A stretch of 45,628 nt of DNA, from assembly GCF_001747085.1 (NCBI RefSeq), contig NZ_MDJD01000044.1, positions 1 through 45,628 on the forward strand. Direction: 5' to 3'. A model generated the notes under the pieces. That model was not told the DNA's origin. It made no database searches and worked only from the letters and a program-made list of their open reading frames with translations. The stretch is from Flavivirga aquatica. Its GTDB lineage: Bacteria; Bacteroidota; Bacteroidia; Flavobacteriales; Flavobacteriaceae. This document shows positions 18,463 to 27,323 of this stretch, in pieces. Every line of letters begins with the position of its first letter. The stretch's first letter is position 1. Made by a program: the position numbers and the translations under genes.

Positions 18463-18495
18463 TTTGGTTAGAGAGCCTACTAAGAATTACATTTG
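18463..18495 (+). promoter_or_regulatory. Bacteroidota -33/-7 promoter of bshC
   Basis: TTTG at 18463-18466 is followed after 21 nt by TACATTTG at 18488-18495. Both elements and the spacing match the Bacteroidota housekeeping sigma consensus. Transcription would start near 18499. This rules out the TTG at 18493 as the start codon, because it lies inside the -7 box, and favours the GTG at 18511. Confidence 0.75.
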
Positions 18496-18510
18496 TTAAA
18501 ACTATTTTTT

Positions 18511-20115
18511 GTGACAAACACTTATAATATCCCTTTTTATAGAACAGGTTACTTTTCATCATTAATATGTGATTACCTAGATGAAAAATCAGAATTAAGT
18601 CAGTTTTATAGCTGTTTTCCAAACCTTGATAATTTTAAAATTCAAATAGAAGAAAAGCGAAAGTCATTTCAAACTCAATCTAGGGAAACTTTAGTTTCAG
18701 TTTTAAAAGAACAGTATCAGAATATAGAAGCCTCTGAGTTAACACTTCAAAATATTAATAATTTAAAGTTTAGTAATACATTTACAATAACTACAGGACA
18801 TCAATTAAATTTATTTACAGGACCTCTTTATTTTTTATATAAAATAGTTTCTGCTATTAACTTATCAAAAGAATTAAAAGAAACTTATCCAGAAGATAAT
18901 TTTGTGCCTGTATATTGGATGGCTACTGAAGATCATGATTTTGAGGAAATTAATTATTTTAATTTTAAAGGAAAAAAAGTACACTGGAATAGAGATGCTA
19001 AAGGAGCTGTTGGAGAATTATCTACAGAAGGCTTAAAACAAATTTTTGAGTTGTTAGCAAAAGAATTTGGAAATACAAAAAATGCAAATTATTTAAAAAT
19101 GCTTTTTGAAGAAGCATATATTAAGCATCATAACCTGGCAGATGCTACACGTTTTTTAGCGAATGAATTATTTAAAGATTATGGATTAGTAGTTATTGAT
19201 GCGAATGAAGCTGAATTAAAAAAGCAGTTTGTTCCTTATATTGAAGATGAATTGTTAAATCAAACATCATATAAAGCAGTTTTAGAAACCAATAAAAAAA
19301 TTAGTGTATTATCTGAAGCATATAAAATACAAGTAAACCCTCGAGAAATAAATTTATTTTACTTAAAGGAAAATTTAAGAGAGCGTATTGTTTTTGAAGA
19401 TGATATCTATAAGGTCGTTAATACCAATATATCTTGGAGTAAGAGTGAAATACTGAAAGAAGTCTCAGACTTTCCAGAACGATTTTCGCCTAATGTAATT
19501 ATGCGCCCACTATATCAAGAAGTTATTTTGCCAAATCTGTGCTATATAGGTGGAGGGGGAGAATTAGCTTATTGGTTTGAGTTAAAATATTTTTTTGAGG
19601 AGGTTAAGGTACCTTTTCCTATATTATTATTAAGAAATTCAGTATTAATTCAAACTGAAAACCAATATAAGAAACTTCAAAAGTTAAATATTTCGGAAGA
19701 GGATCTCTTTTTAAAACGAGATACATTTATTAATAAAAAAGTAAGAGAAATATCAAATATTAGTATTGATTTTTCATTACAAATAAAGCATTTAAAACAG
19801 CAGTTTGAAGATTTGTATAAAACAGCTGAACAGACAGATAAATCATTTTTAGGAGCTGTCAAAGCTCAAGAAATAAAACAATTAAAAGGATTAGCTAATC
19901 TTGAGAAACGTTTGTTAAAAGCACAAAAAAAGAAATTATCCGATCAAGTTTTTAGGATGACCGAGCTTCAAAATGAATTATTTCCAGGTCAAAGCTTACA
20001 AGAACGTAATACTAATTTCTCTGAGTTTTATTTAGAGCATGGTAAAGCATTGTTACCTACGCTTATTAAACATTTAAAGCCTTTACGCGGAGAGTTTTTA
20101 ATTTTAAACATGTAA
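18511..20115 (+). CDS. bshC: Bacillithiol biosynthesis cysteine-adding enzyme BshC
   Basis: A 534-residue cytosolic enzyme that adds cysteine to glucosaminyl-malate, the last step of bacillithiol synthesis. Family landmarks are visible: IPFYRTGYFSSLICDYL near the N-terminus, TGHQLNLFTGPLYFLYK, PVYWMATEDHDFEEIN, RPLYQEVILPNLCYIGGGGE, and the C-terminal coiled-coil region (roughly residues 395-490). The start is placed at GTG 18511 (MTNTYNIPFYRTG). An upstream in-frame TTG at 18493 overlaps the -7 promoter element and adds six residues not expected in the family. The PLP decarboxylase gene follows 14 nt after the stop. bshA and bshB are not in the window. Confidence 0.95.
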   Translation: MTNTYNIPFYRTGYFSSLICDYLDEKSELSQFYSCFPNLDNFKIQIEEKRKSFQTQSRETLVSVLKEQYQNIEASELTLQNINNLKFSNTFTITTGHQLNLFTGPLYFLYKIVSAINLSKELKETYPEDNFVPVYWMATEDHDFEEINYFNFKGKKVHWNRDAKGAVGELSTEGLKQIFELLAKEFGNTKNANYLKMLFEEAYIKHHNLADATRFLANELFKDYGLVVIDANEAELKKQFVPYIEDELLNQTSYKAVLETNKKISVLSEAYKIQVNPREINLFYLKENLRERIVFEDDIYKVVNTNISWSKSEILKEVSDFPERFSPNVIMRPLYQEVILPNLCYIGGGGELAYWFELKYFFEEVKVPFPILLLRNSVLIQTENQYKKLQKLNISEEDLFLKRDTFINKKVREISNISIDFSLQIKHLKQQFEDLYKTAEQTDKSFLGAVKAQEIKQLKGLANLEKRLLKAQKKKLSDQVFRMTELQNELFPGQSLQERNTNFSEFYLEHGKALLPTLIKHLKPLRGEFLILNM

Positions 20116-20129
20116 TGTAATCTTTAAGT

Positions 20130-21500
20130 ATGCATAAAATAGATATGGAGTTGGTGGAGATGACTTTAGATGTCATGAAATATGCCATTGATAGAATATC
20201 ATCTACAAAACTAAAAATAGGAAAGCCAAAAAAAGCAGAAGAATTAAAAGCTTTGGTTGGAGATACAATTACAGATAAAGGTGTTGGAGGAGAATATGCT
20301 TTTAGTTTATGGAAAAAATACTTAATGAAAGCCAATGTGCCAATAGACCATCCAAGACATTTAGCATTTGTGCCAGCTTCACCAACTAGAGCGGCTATTA
20401 TGTTCGATTTAGTGACATCGGCATCCAGTATTCATGGAGCATATTGGATGGAAGGAGCTGGAGGTATTTTTTGTGAAAATGAAGCTATGAAATGGATTGT
20501 TTCATTAACTGGCTTACCAGATGGCGCTTTTGGTGTATTTACAAGTGGAGGAACAGCAGCAAATCTTTCAGCAATTGTTACAGCTAGGGAGTACTGGAGG
20601 CAAAATGATGCTTTCAAAAGAGAGAAAGGTTTAATAATAACATCAAATGGTGCGCACTCATCTATAAAAGCCATGGCAAAAGTAGCCGATGTAGATATTA
20701 TTTTGGTTAATTCAGAAGAACGTTTAACAGGAGAAGACTTAGAGGAAACAATTGCTAGTTTAACCGAAGAACAACGAAAACGTTTATTTGCAATTGTTGC
20801 TACTGGAGGCACTACAAATGCTGGTATTATTGATGATTTAGAAGGAGTGGGTAAGGTTTGTGAAACAGAAAAATTATGGTTTCATGTAGATGCAGCTTAT
20901 GGAGGCGGAGCATTAGCAGCAGATTCGGTAAGGCATTTATTTAATGGTATAGAAAAAGCAGATAGCATAACTATAGATCCTCATAAATGGATGTTTTCTC
21001 CTTACGATTGTGGTGCAGTAATTTATAAAGAACCCGAATTGGCAAAACAAGCCCATTCACAAGAAGGGTCTTATTTAGATATTTTTAAAGATGAAGGAGC
21101 ACACGGTTTTAATCCTACAGACTATCAAATACAGTTAACACGTCGGGTTAGAGGATTGCCTTTGTGGTTTTCGTTAGCAACACATGGAACAGATAGATAT
21201 AAAGAGGCTGTTGAAAGGGGTATTGAATTAGCATTAATAGCAGGTAAGATGATAACAAAAAGTCCACATGTAGAACTGGTAAGAGACCCAAGTTTGTCTT
21301 GCGTTTTATATAGAAGGATAGGCTGGAAACCAGAAGATTATACGCATTGGACGTATGAAAATCATAAAAAAGGTTTTGCATTAATAACTCCTACAAAATG
21401 GAAAAACGGAGATAATTATGAAACTGTATCTCGTTTTTGTTTCATTAATCCAGATACTACAGAAAAGGATATTGAAGATATTTTGGATTCTATGGTATAA
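20130..21500 (+). CDS. PLP-dependent group II amino-acid decarboxylase
   Basis: A 456-residue fold-type I enzyme of the glutamate/aromatic/diaminobutyrate decarboxylase family. The PLP pocket is clear: TSGGTAANLSAIVTARE (about 138-154), the stacking His in SNGAHSSIKAM (H176), HVDAAYGGG with the Asp that binds the pyridine nitrogen (D254), and the Schiff-base lysine K286 in TIDPHKW. Later landmarks are LTRRVRGLPLWFSLATHG and the C-terminal small domain. The substrate cannot be read from sequence; aspartate, glutamate, diaminobutyrate, cysteine-sulfinate or aromatic amino acids are candidates. It lies 14 nt behind bshC and is probably co-transcribed, which makes a thiol- or amino-acid-linked role worth testing. 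An internal ATG at 20145 is an alternative start. Confidence 0.9.
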   Translation: MHKIDMELVEMTLDVMKYAIDRISSTKLKIGKPKKAEELKALVGDTITDKGVGGEYAFSLWKKYLMKANVPIDHPRHLAFVPASPTRAAIMFDLVTSASSIHGAYWMEGAGGIFCENEAMKWIVSLTGLPDGAFGVFTSGGTAANLSAIVTAREYWRQNDAFKREKGLIITSNGAHSSIKAMAKVADVDIILVNSEERLTGEDLEETIASLTEEQRKRLFAIVATGGTTNAGIIDDLEGVGKVCETEKLWFHVDAAYGGGALAADSVRHLFNGIEKADSITIDPHKWMFSPYDCGAVIYKEPELAKQAHSQEGSYLDIFKDEGAHGFNPTDYQIQLTRRVRGLPLWFSLATHGTDRYKEAVERGIELALIAGKMITKSPHVELVRDPSLSCVLYRRIGWKPEDYTHWTYENHKKGFALITPTKWKNGDNYETVSRFCFINPDTTEKDIEDILDSMV

Positions 21501-21549
21501 AAAAAATAAAAAAAGGTTAATCCTAATTCGCCATTATAAAATCAATTCC

Positions 21550-21557
21550 TATTTTTG
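21550..21557 (+). promoter_or_regulatory. -7 promoter element (TATTTTTG) abutting guaA
   Basis: Exact TAnnTTTG match ending 3 nt before the ATG at 21561. It overlaps the upstream in-frame TTG at 21555, which is therefore unlikely to be the start. The predicted transcript begins at about the start codon. The -33 region is weak (TTCG at 21527-21530). Confidence 0.55.
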
Positions 21558-21560
21558 CGC

Positions 21561-23096
21561 ATGCAACATGATAAGGTATTAATTTTAGACTTCGGATCGC
21601 AATATACTCAACTTATTGCCCGTAGAGTTAGGGAACTCAACATTTACTCCGAAATACATCCATTTAATAAAATTCCAACAAGCTTAGAAGAATACAGGGC
21701 TGTAATTCTTTCTGGTAGTCCAAACTCTGTAAGAGGAGAGGATGTTTTACATCCAGATTTATCAAAAATACGAGGAATAAAACCTATACTAGCTGTTTGT
21801 TATGGCGCTCAGTATTTAGCACATTTTTCCGGAGGAGAAGTAGCACCATCAAATACTAGAGAATATGGACGTGCTAATCTGTCATTTATTAAAAATGATG
21901 AGGCTTTTTTCAATAATATAAATGAAGGAAGTCAAGTATGGATGAGTCATAGTGATACTATAAAAAGCTTACCAACAAAAGGCGTTTTATTAGCAAGTAC
22001 GAATGATGTTAAAAATGCGGCCTATAAAATTGAAGGAGAGACAACGTTTGCAATTCAATTTCATCCAGAGGTGTATCACTCAACAGATGGAAAACAACTT
22101 TTAGAAAACTTTTTAGTTAACATAGCTGGACTTAATCAAGATTGGACACCAGATTCTTTTGTTGAAGAAACTGTTGCAGCTATTCAAGAAAAAGTAGGAA
22201 GTGATAAAGTGGTTTTAGGACTTTCTGGAGGTGTAGATTCTACAGTAGCAGCGGTTTTATTAAATAAAGCTATAGGTAAGAACCTATATTGCATTTTTGT
22301 TAATAATGGGTTACTTAGAAAAAACGAATTTGAGAGTGTTCTTAATCAATACGAAGGTATGGGACTTAACGTCAAAGGCGTTGATGCTTCCAAACGTTTT
22401 TTAGATGCTTTAATAGGAATTAAAGACCCAGAGAAAAAACGTAAAGCTATAGGTAATGCATTTATTGAGGTTTTTGATGATGAAGCACATAAGTTGGAAG
22501 ATGTAAAATGGTTAGCACAAGGAACTATTTACCCTGATGTTATAGAGAGTGTATCTGCTACAGGAGGACCTTCTGCAACAATTAAGAGTCACCATAATGT
22601 AGGTGGGTTACCAGATTTTATGAAACTTAAAATCGTGGAACCACTAAGAGCTATTTTTAAAGATGAGGTAAGACGTGTTGGAGCTACTTTAGGTATTGAT
22701 CCAGAACTTTTAGGTCGTCACCCTTTCCCTGGTCCAGGTTTAGGTATTCGTATTTTAGGCGATATTACAGCTGAAAAAGTACGTATCTTACAAGATGTAG
22801 ATGCTATTTTTATAAATGGATTAAAAGAATGGGGCTTATACGATAAAGTATGGCAAGCAGGAGCTATGTTGTTACCCGTAAATAGTGTAGGTGTTATGGG
22901 TGATGAGAGAACTTATGAAAAATGTGTTGCACTTAGAGCTGTAGAAAGTACAGATGGTATGACAGCAGATTGGGTAAACTTGCCTTATGAGTTTTTACAA
23001 AAAACATCAAATGATATAATAAATAAGGTAAAAGGCGTTAATAGAGTAGTTTACGATATTAGTTCAAAGCCTCCTGCAACAATAGAATGGGAGTAA
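21561..23096 (+). CDS. guaA: GMP synthase (glutamine-hydrolysing)
   Basis: A 511-residue cytosolic enzyme converting XMP, glutamine and ATP to GMP. The class I amidotransferase domain (about 1-190) has the nucleophile C80 in [11 protein letters not shown] and the partner HPE in [10 protein letters not shown]. The ATP pyrophosphatase domain starts with the PP-loop [14 protein letters not shown] (about 217-230). The C-terminal dimerisation/XMP-binding domain carries [15 protein letters not shown] and ends in KPPATIEWE, the invariant C-terminus. The start is set at ATG 21561 ([17 protein letters not shown]) rather than the TTG at 21555. It precedes a LysM-protein gene, but a 237-nt gap and its own promoter suggest separate control. 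Confidence 0.98.
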   Translation: MQHDKVLILDFGSQYTQLIARRVRELNIYSEIHPFNKIPTSLEEYRAVILSGSPNSVRGEDVLHPDLSKIRGIKPILAVCYGAQYLAHFSGGEVAPSNTREYGRANLSFIKNDEAFFNNINEGSQVWMSHSDTIKSLPTKGVLLASTNDVKNAAYKIEGETTFAIQFHPEVYHSTDGKQLLENFLVNIAGLNQDWTPDSFVEETVAAIQEKVGSDKVVLGLSGGVDSTVAAVLLNKAIGKNLYCIFVNNGLLRKNEFESVLNQYEGMGLNVKGVDASKRFLDALIGIKDPEKKRKAIGNAFIEVFDDEAHKLEDVKWLAQGTIYPDVIESVSATGGPSATIKSHHNVGGLPDFMKLKIVEPLRAIFKDEVRRVGATLGIDPELLGRHPFPGPGLGIRILGDITAEKVRILQDVDAIFINGLKEWGLYDKVWQAGAMLLPVNSVGVMGDERTYEKCVALRAVESTDGMTADWVNLPYEFLQKTSNDIINKVKGVNRVVYDISSKPPATIEWE

Positions 23097-23157
23097 AAAA
23101 CAAATAAGACGTTGCTCTGCTATAGTGGAGTAAGGTCTATACATTATAGTATTTTTA

Positions 23158-23165
23158 TATTTTTG
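23158..23165 (+). promoter_or_regulatory. Candidate -7 element (TATTTTTG) upstream of the LysM gene
   Basis: TAnnTTTG match 168 nt before the LysM-protein ATG, in the 237-nt gap after guaA. No -33 element is seen at the usual spacing. A weak stem (ACCCT/AGGGT) lies further down in the same gap. Chance occurrence is possible. Confidence 0.3.
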
Positions 23166-23333
23166 GCATACTCTGTGTAGTTAAAAATATAAAGAAAGTT
23201 TTACCCTGAGAGAAATCAAAGGGTTTACGTCTTTAAAATCAAGATTGAACGTATATAATAAAGCTGATTTATTTTATTACGATTATTTTAAATAAGAAAA
23301 GGTATTTACTTATATCTAGAAGAAAACAACAGT

Positions 23334-25256
23334 ATGAATAGATTATTATTAGTAGTAGTTATTTTGGTTTTAACTTTTACTTCAGTTAGCGCACAAAATT
23401 TTAGTACACATAATGTAAAAAATGGAGAAACTATAGAAAGTATTGCAGAGCGGTATTTTGTAACTCCTAATGATATCTATGCCCTAAATCCAGATGCTAA
23501 AAAAGAACTTAAACCTAATACTGTTTTAATAATACCTATTTCAAAAGCAAATCCGCCTAAAGTAACAATTGTTAAAGAAATAAAAGGTTTCAAAACACAT
23601 AAAACAAGACGTAAAGAAACATTATATAGTTTGTCTAAAAAATATGAAATTTTGGAAGACGATATAAAAAAACATAATACGTTTTTATACGCTAACCCAT
23701 TACGTAAAGGAGATAAACTTCAAATACCCATATTTAAAGTTACAGAAACTGTAGAAAAACAAACTAAAGATTATACTGTTTTACCTAAAGAGGGCAAATG
23801 GCGTATTGCTTATAAATTTGGAATAACGATTTCTGAATTGGAAAACCTTAATCCAGATATGGCAGAGGTTTTAAAAGAAGGAGAGGTTATAAAAGTGCCT
23901 AATATTGGAGGAGAAGAAGAGAAAGAGGTTGATGAGAAGTACAGCTATTATAAAGTTTTACCTAAAGAAGGGTTTTACCGTCTTAAACTTAAATTAGGTT
24001 TGGAAAAGGAAGAGTTAGAGGCATTAAATCCTATTTTAAAAGAAACAGGATTGAAAAATGGTATGGTTTTAAAGATACCATATTCAAATATGGCTGGCGA
24101 TGCTGAAGTGGATTTAAAGCGTATTAATTTAATTGATAGTATTTCAGATTTCAATAAAAAACGTATTGCAGTGATGCTTCCTTTTAGGTTAAATCGTGTA
24201 GATTTTGATTCTACTGAGGATACTAAAAGTAGTATTAAAAAAGATCCATATTTAAATGCCTCGCTAGATTTTTATTCTGGTATTTTAGTTGCGATAGATT
24301 CTTTAAAAACTCTTGGATTGTCTCTTGAAGTAGATGTTTATGATACAAGGTATGAGGTTGGAGAAGTCACAAAAATTATTGATGAAAATAATTTTGAAGA
24401 TGTAGATGCTGTCATCGGACCTTTAACCCCTGTTACTTTCGATAAAGTAGCTTCAGAATTAAGAGTGTATAATATCCCAGTAATATCTCCTATAGGTAAG
24501 AAATTAAAATTATACGATAATGTATTTCAGTCTAGACCTTCAGATGATTTATTAAAAAATAAAATTATAAATTTTGTAAAGACTGATAGCTTAGTTAATA
24601 ATGTCATTGTTATTTCGGATACTCAAAATAAAGACATAGCAAAAGCTATTATGCTAGAGTTTAACAATGCAAAGCAAATACTCTCAAGAAAGAATAAAGA
24701 AGGTAAAGATGAAAACTATGTGTTAGTTGATGATATAAAAGATGTTCTTAAACCTGGCAAAAATGTTGTGTTTTTGGAAACTCAAAATAATGGTTTTGCA
24801 TCTAATGTAACTAGTGTTTTAGCTTCTTTAATTCAAGAAGAAAATAAAGACTTACGTAAAAAGGCCATGGAGATTGTATTAGTTACCACTAATATTAATT
24901 CTGCGTTTGAAGGTGATGAAATAAATAATACGCATTTATCTAAATTACAGTTTCACTATGCAACAGCATCTAAGGAGTACAATGAAAATGTTAACAATGC
25001 CTTTGTTAAAAAATACAAAAGCATGAATAATAATATTACACCTAATAAAAGAGCGATTAAAGGATTTGATTTAACTATGGATGTAGTGTTACGTCTAGTG
25101 ACTTCAGAAAACCTATATATGTCTGTAAAAGATGTGCCATTAACAGAATATGTAGAAAATAAGTTTTTTTATAAAAAAGAGCTTTTAGGAGGTTATTTTA
25201 ATAATACTGTATATCTCGTTAAGTATGACGATTTAACAGTTATAGAGGTTAAATAG
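23334..25256 (+). CDS. Four-LysM protein with periplasmic-binding (type 1) domain
   Basis: A 640-residue secreted protein with a signal peptide (residues 1-20, VSAQN). Four LysM-type modules follow: about 21-70 (HNVKNGETIESIAERYFVTP), 85-134, 143-190 (YTVLPKEGKWRIAYKFGIT) and 202-250. LysM modules bind glycan backbones of peptidoglycan. From about 275 (KRIAVMLPFRLN) the protein turns into a type 1 periplasmic-binding fold (AVIGPLTPVTFDKVASELRVYNIPVISP), as in branched-chain amino acid receptors and in the LpoA-type activator of penicillin-binding proteins. The combination suggests a peptidoglycan-anchored sensor or synthase regulator, not a transporter component, since no ABC permease is nearby. 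That role is inference. It begins the run leading to the DUF922 and DUF3820 genes. Confidence 0.85.
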   Translation: MNRLLLVVVILVLTFTSVSAQNFSTHNVKNGETIESIAERYFVTPNDIYALNPDAKKELKPNTVLIIPISKANPPKVTIVKEIKGFKTHKTRRKETLYSLSKKYEILEDDIKKHNTFLYANPLRKGDKLQIPIFKVTETVEKQTKDYTVLPKEGKWRIAYKFGITISELENLNPDMAEVLKEGEVIKVPNIGGEEEKEVDEKYSYYKVLPKEGFYRLKLKLGLEKEELEALNPILKETGLKNGMVLKIPYSNMAGDAEVDLKRINLIDSISDFNKKRIAVMLPFRLNRVDFDSTEDTKSSIKKDPYLNASLDFYSGILVAIDSLKTLGLSLEVDVYDTRYEVGEVTKIIDENNFEDVDAVIGPLTPVTFDKVASELRVYNIPVISPIGKKLKLYDNVFQSRPSDDLLKNKIINFVKTDSLVNNVIVISDTQNKDIAKAIMLEFNNAKQILSRKNKEGKDENYVLVDDIKDVLKPGKNVVFLETQNNGFASNVTSVLASLIQEENKDLRKKAMEIVLVTTNINSAFEGDEINNTHLSKLQFHYATASKEYNENVNNAFVKKYKSMNNNITPNKRAIKGFDLTMDVVLRLVTSENLYMSVKDVPLTEYVENKFFYKKELLGGYFNNTVYLVKYDDLTVIEVK

Positions 25257-25312
25257 TATAAACGTTATTAAGTGCTACGTATATATTTTTAATTAAAGCT
25301 AGTAATAACCTT

Positions 25313-25849
25313 GTGATTAAGTTTTTTATTCTAATGTTTTGTTTTTTAAGTGTTCAAGATGAGCCTGTGCTATCTTGGAATACTTCTCGTAAATTATCTT
25401 GGGTAGATTTTAAAGCAAAACCAGATAACAGTTCTAGTGCTGTAGCTATTACAGCATCTGGAATAACATTTGGTTATTCTATTAAAAAATCTAGTACTAA
25501 AGTTTTGAGTTTTACTTCGGAAGTTTATGCTTATTTCTATCCAGAAGATTCATGGTATAAAACGGAGCAAGTAAATGATCATATTTTAGGGCATGAACAA
25601 TTACATTTTGATATTACTGAGTTATATGCTCGTAAATTTAGACAGCGTATTAGTAGATTAAAAGTATCGAATAACGTTAAAAAAGAATTACAAGGTATTC
25701 ATAACACTATTAATAAAGAGGTTTCGCTGATGCAAGATAATTATGATGATGAAACAAACTATTCTAGAAATATCGAAGCACAAGCTAAATGGAAACTATA
25801 TATAAGAACTGAACTAAAAAAGCTTTCGAAATACAAATCTGTAAATTAA
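25313..25849 (+). CDS. DUF922-type putative zinc protease, secreted
   Basis: A 178-residue protein, predicted exported through its hydrophobic N-terminus (MIKFFILMFCFLSV). It carries an HExxH zinc-protease motif at 94-98 (HEQLH) in HILGHEQLHFDITELYARKF, the signature of DUF922 proteins, with a preceding LSWVDFKAKPD segment also typical of them. The start is a GTG at 25313; a later ATG at 25334 would shorten the signal peptide. It is 56 nt after the LysM gene and 4 nt before the DUF3820 gene. Protease activity is inferred from the motif alone. Confidence 0.8.
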   Translation: MIKFFILMFCFLSVQDEPVLSWNTSRKLSWVDFKAKPDNSSSAVAITASGITFGYSIKKSSTKVLSFTSEVYAYFYPEDSWYKTEQVNDHILGHEQLHFDITELYARKFRQRISRLKVSNNVKKELQGIHNTINKEVSLMQDNYDDETNYSRNIEAQAKWKLYIRTELKKLSKYKSVN

Positions 25850-25853
25850 ACCT

Positions 25854-26081
25854 ATGTTACCAGATAAACAATTTTTAATAGATTTAGCACATACAAAAAT
25901 GCCTTTTGGTAAGTATAAAGACCGTTATTTAATTGATTTACCAGAGTATTATGTGATATGGTATCACAGTAAAGGTTTTCCTAAAGGAAAATTAGGAGAT
26001 ATGCTAAAACAGGTTTATGATTTGAAATTAAACGGTTTAGAAGAGTTGATTTGGAACATAAGAAGGCAGTATCCTAAATAG
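25854..26081 (+). CDS. DUF3820 family small protein
   Basis: A 75-residue cytosolic protein with the family core MPFGKYKDRYLIDLPEYYV followed by WYHSKGFPKGKLGDMLKQVY. DUF3820 members are often labelled 'putative quorum-sensing-regulated virulence factor' after one structural-genomics entry; no function is established here. It starts 4 nt after the DUF922 gene, so the two are co-transcribed, and its stop lies 9 bp from the stop of the convergent gene at 26091. Confidence 0.85.
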   Translation: MLPDKQFLIDLAHTKMPFGKYKDRYLIDLPEYYVIWYHSKGFPKGKLGDMLKQVYDLKLNGLEELIWNIRRQYPK

Positions 26082-26090
26082 AAATTTTTA

Positions 26091-27044
26091 TTAGGGCTTT
26101 TCTTTTTTATTATTTTTGAGTTGCTCTTGAATTTCTCTTATTTTATAACTGTCCTCTTCGTTAGTTATTAGTTGATTTTTTATTTTTAATTCCTCCTTTT
26201 TCACACTACTTTCAGCTTCTTCAAGCTCATTATGTTTTAAATCACTATAATATTCAATATTTCTTTTTGTTATATTTTCTATAACGTTTTCATTTTTAGC
26301 AAATCTTATTATCCAATTATTTTTAGAATCATATTCGTACTCGTAAGTTATTGTGTTTAATAATAAACCACCAGGATTTAATTTGAGTAAACTAGAAACA
26401 TAATTATAGGAATTATATCTTTTAATAAATATATTTTCAATAGTGTTATCTATAGGAGTATAAGTTATCTCTTTTATACAATTTCCTTTTTTATCATAGA
26501 AATATTTTGTTCTTCCGTTATATGATCCATCCTCAGTTTCATAAGCGATTTCTATAATGTTGTTTTTATCATTATAAATAAATATTTTTTTTGTGGTAAC
26601 TAGATCTATATTGATAGAAGTCATTTCTGAAAGCCTGTTTTTTAAATCATAAAGAAAAACTAAAGATTTGTTGTGCTTTTTTACTACAAAATTATTTTTA
26701 ACATAATTAAAATGTTTTGACTTAAGCTTTTTCATTTCAGAATCTAACAGATATTCTGTTTTACCTATTAATAGACCGATACTGTCATATTCGTGGTATT
26801 CTGTTTCGTAACCTTTTTCATTAAAGAATCGTTTGTAGATCGGGAAATTATCTATGCTTTCTTTATAATTATTAACATTACTATTGGTTTGAGATACAGT
26901 ATTAGCTTTAGTATCTAAATGAAACTCTTGAATAGACTTAATCGAGCCATTAAGTTTACTTATTTGTAAATCTATAATTGGGTTTTCTTGGGCTATACAG
27001 TAAGCTTGAAAGAATAGCAGCGAGAGTAGGATTATGTTTTTCAT
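26091..27044 (-). CDS. Secreted hypothetical protein with YD/RHS-like strand repeats
   Basis: A 317-residue protein with a signal peptide (residues 1-18, CIAQE). The middle contains several aromatic-rich strand repeats of the form YxYDxKGNxIxExxY (KTEYLLDSEM, KYFYDKKGNCIKEITY, YEYEYDSKNNWIIRFAKNE), resembling single YD-type repeats in small Bacteroidota surface proteins. The C-terminus (about 265-317) is a charged, probably coiled helix rich in Glu and Lys. I do not recognise a specific family, and no partner gene is evident. Confidence 0.65.
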   Translation of the reverse strand: MKNIILLSLLFFQAYCIAQENPIIDLQISKLNGSIKSIQEFHLDTKANTVSQTNSNVNNYKESIDNFPIYKRFFNEKGYETEYHEYDSIGLLIGKTEYLLDSEMKKLKSKHFNYVKNNFVVKKHNKSLVFLYDLKNRLSEMTSINIDLVTTKKIFIYNDKNNIIEIAYETEDGSYNGRTKYFYDKKGNCIKEITYTPIDNTIENIFIKRYNSYNYVSSLLKLNPGGLLLNTITYEYEYDSKNNWIIRFAKNENVIENITKRNIEYYSDLKHNELEEAESSVKKEELKIKNQLITNEEDSYKIREIQEQLKNNKKEKP

Positions 27045-27259
27045 TTTAATCTTAAAATATAATTTGGGGTTATATGAAAATTAATTGATTTTTGGCGAAT
27101 TTCGGTAATATTTCTAACACATTCAATATTTTATAAAAAAAATAAAGGAATATGATAATAACAGCTTATATAGAAGACTAAAAGGATTTAAGAAAAGCAA
27201 GTATAGTTAATGTTAGTTAAAATGATATTAATTTATAATGATAGAGTAACTTATAAGAA

Positions 27260-27288
27260 AAAGGCAGTAATTTTTAATTACTGCCTTT
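27260..27288 (-). terminator. 13-bp perfect hairpin terminator
   Basis: AAAGGCAGTAATT (27260-27272) pairs exactly with AATTACTGCCTTT (27276-27288) over a TTT loop. Outer A/T pairs flank it, and T runs appear on both strands. It lies 36 nt past the stop of the minus-strand lipoprotein gene at 27324 and looks like a strong intrinsic terminator. Confidence 0.8.
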
Positions 27289-27323
27289 TAGGTATTTGTT
27301 AATATCTATTTTTAGATATGAAA

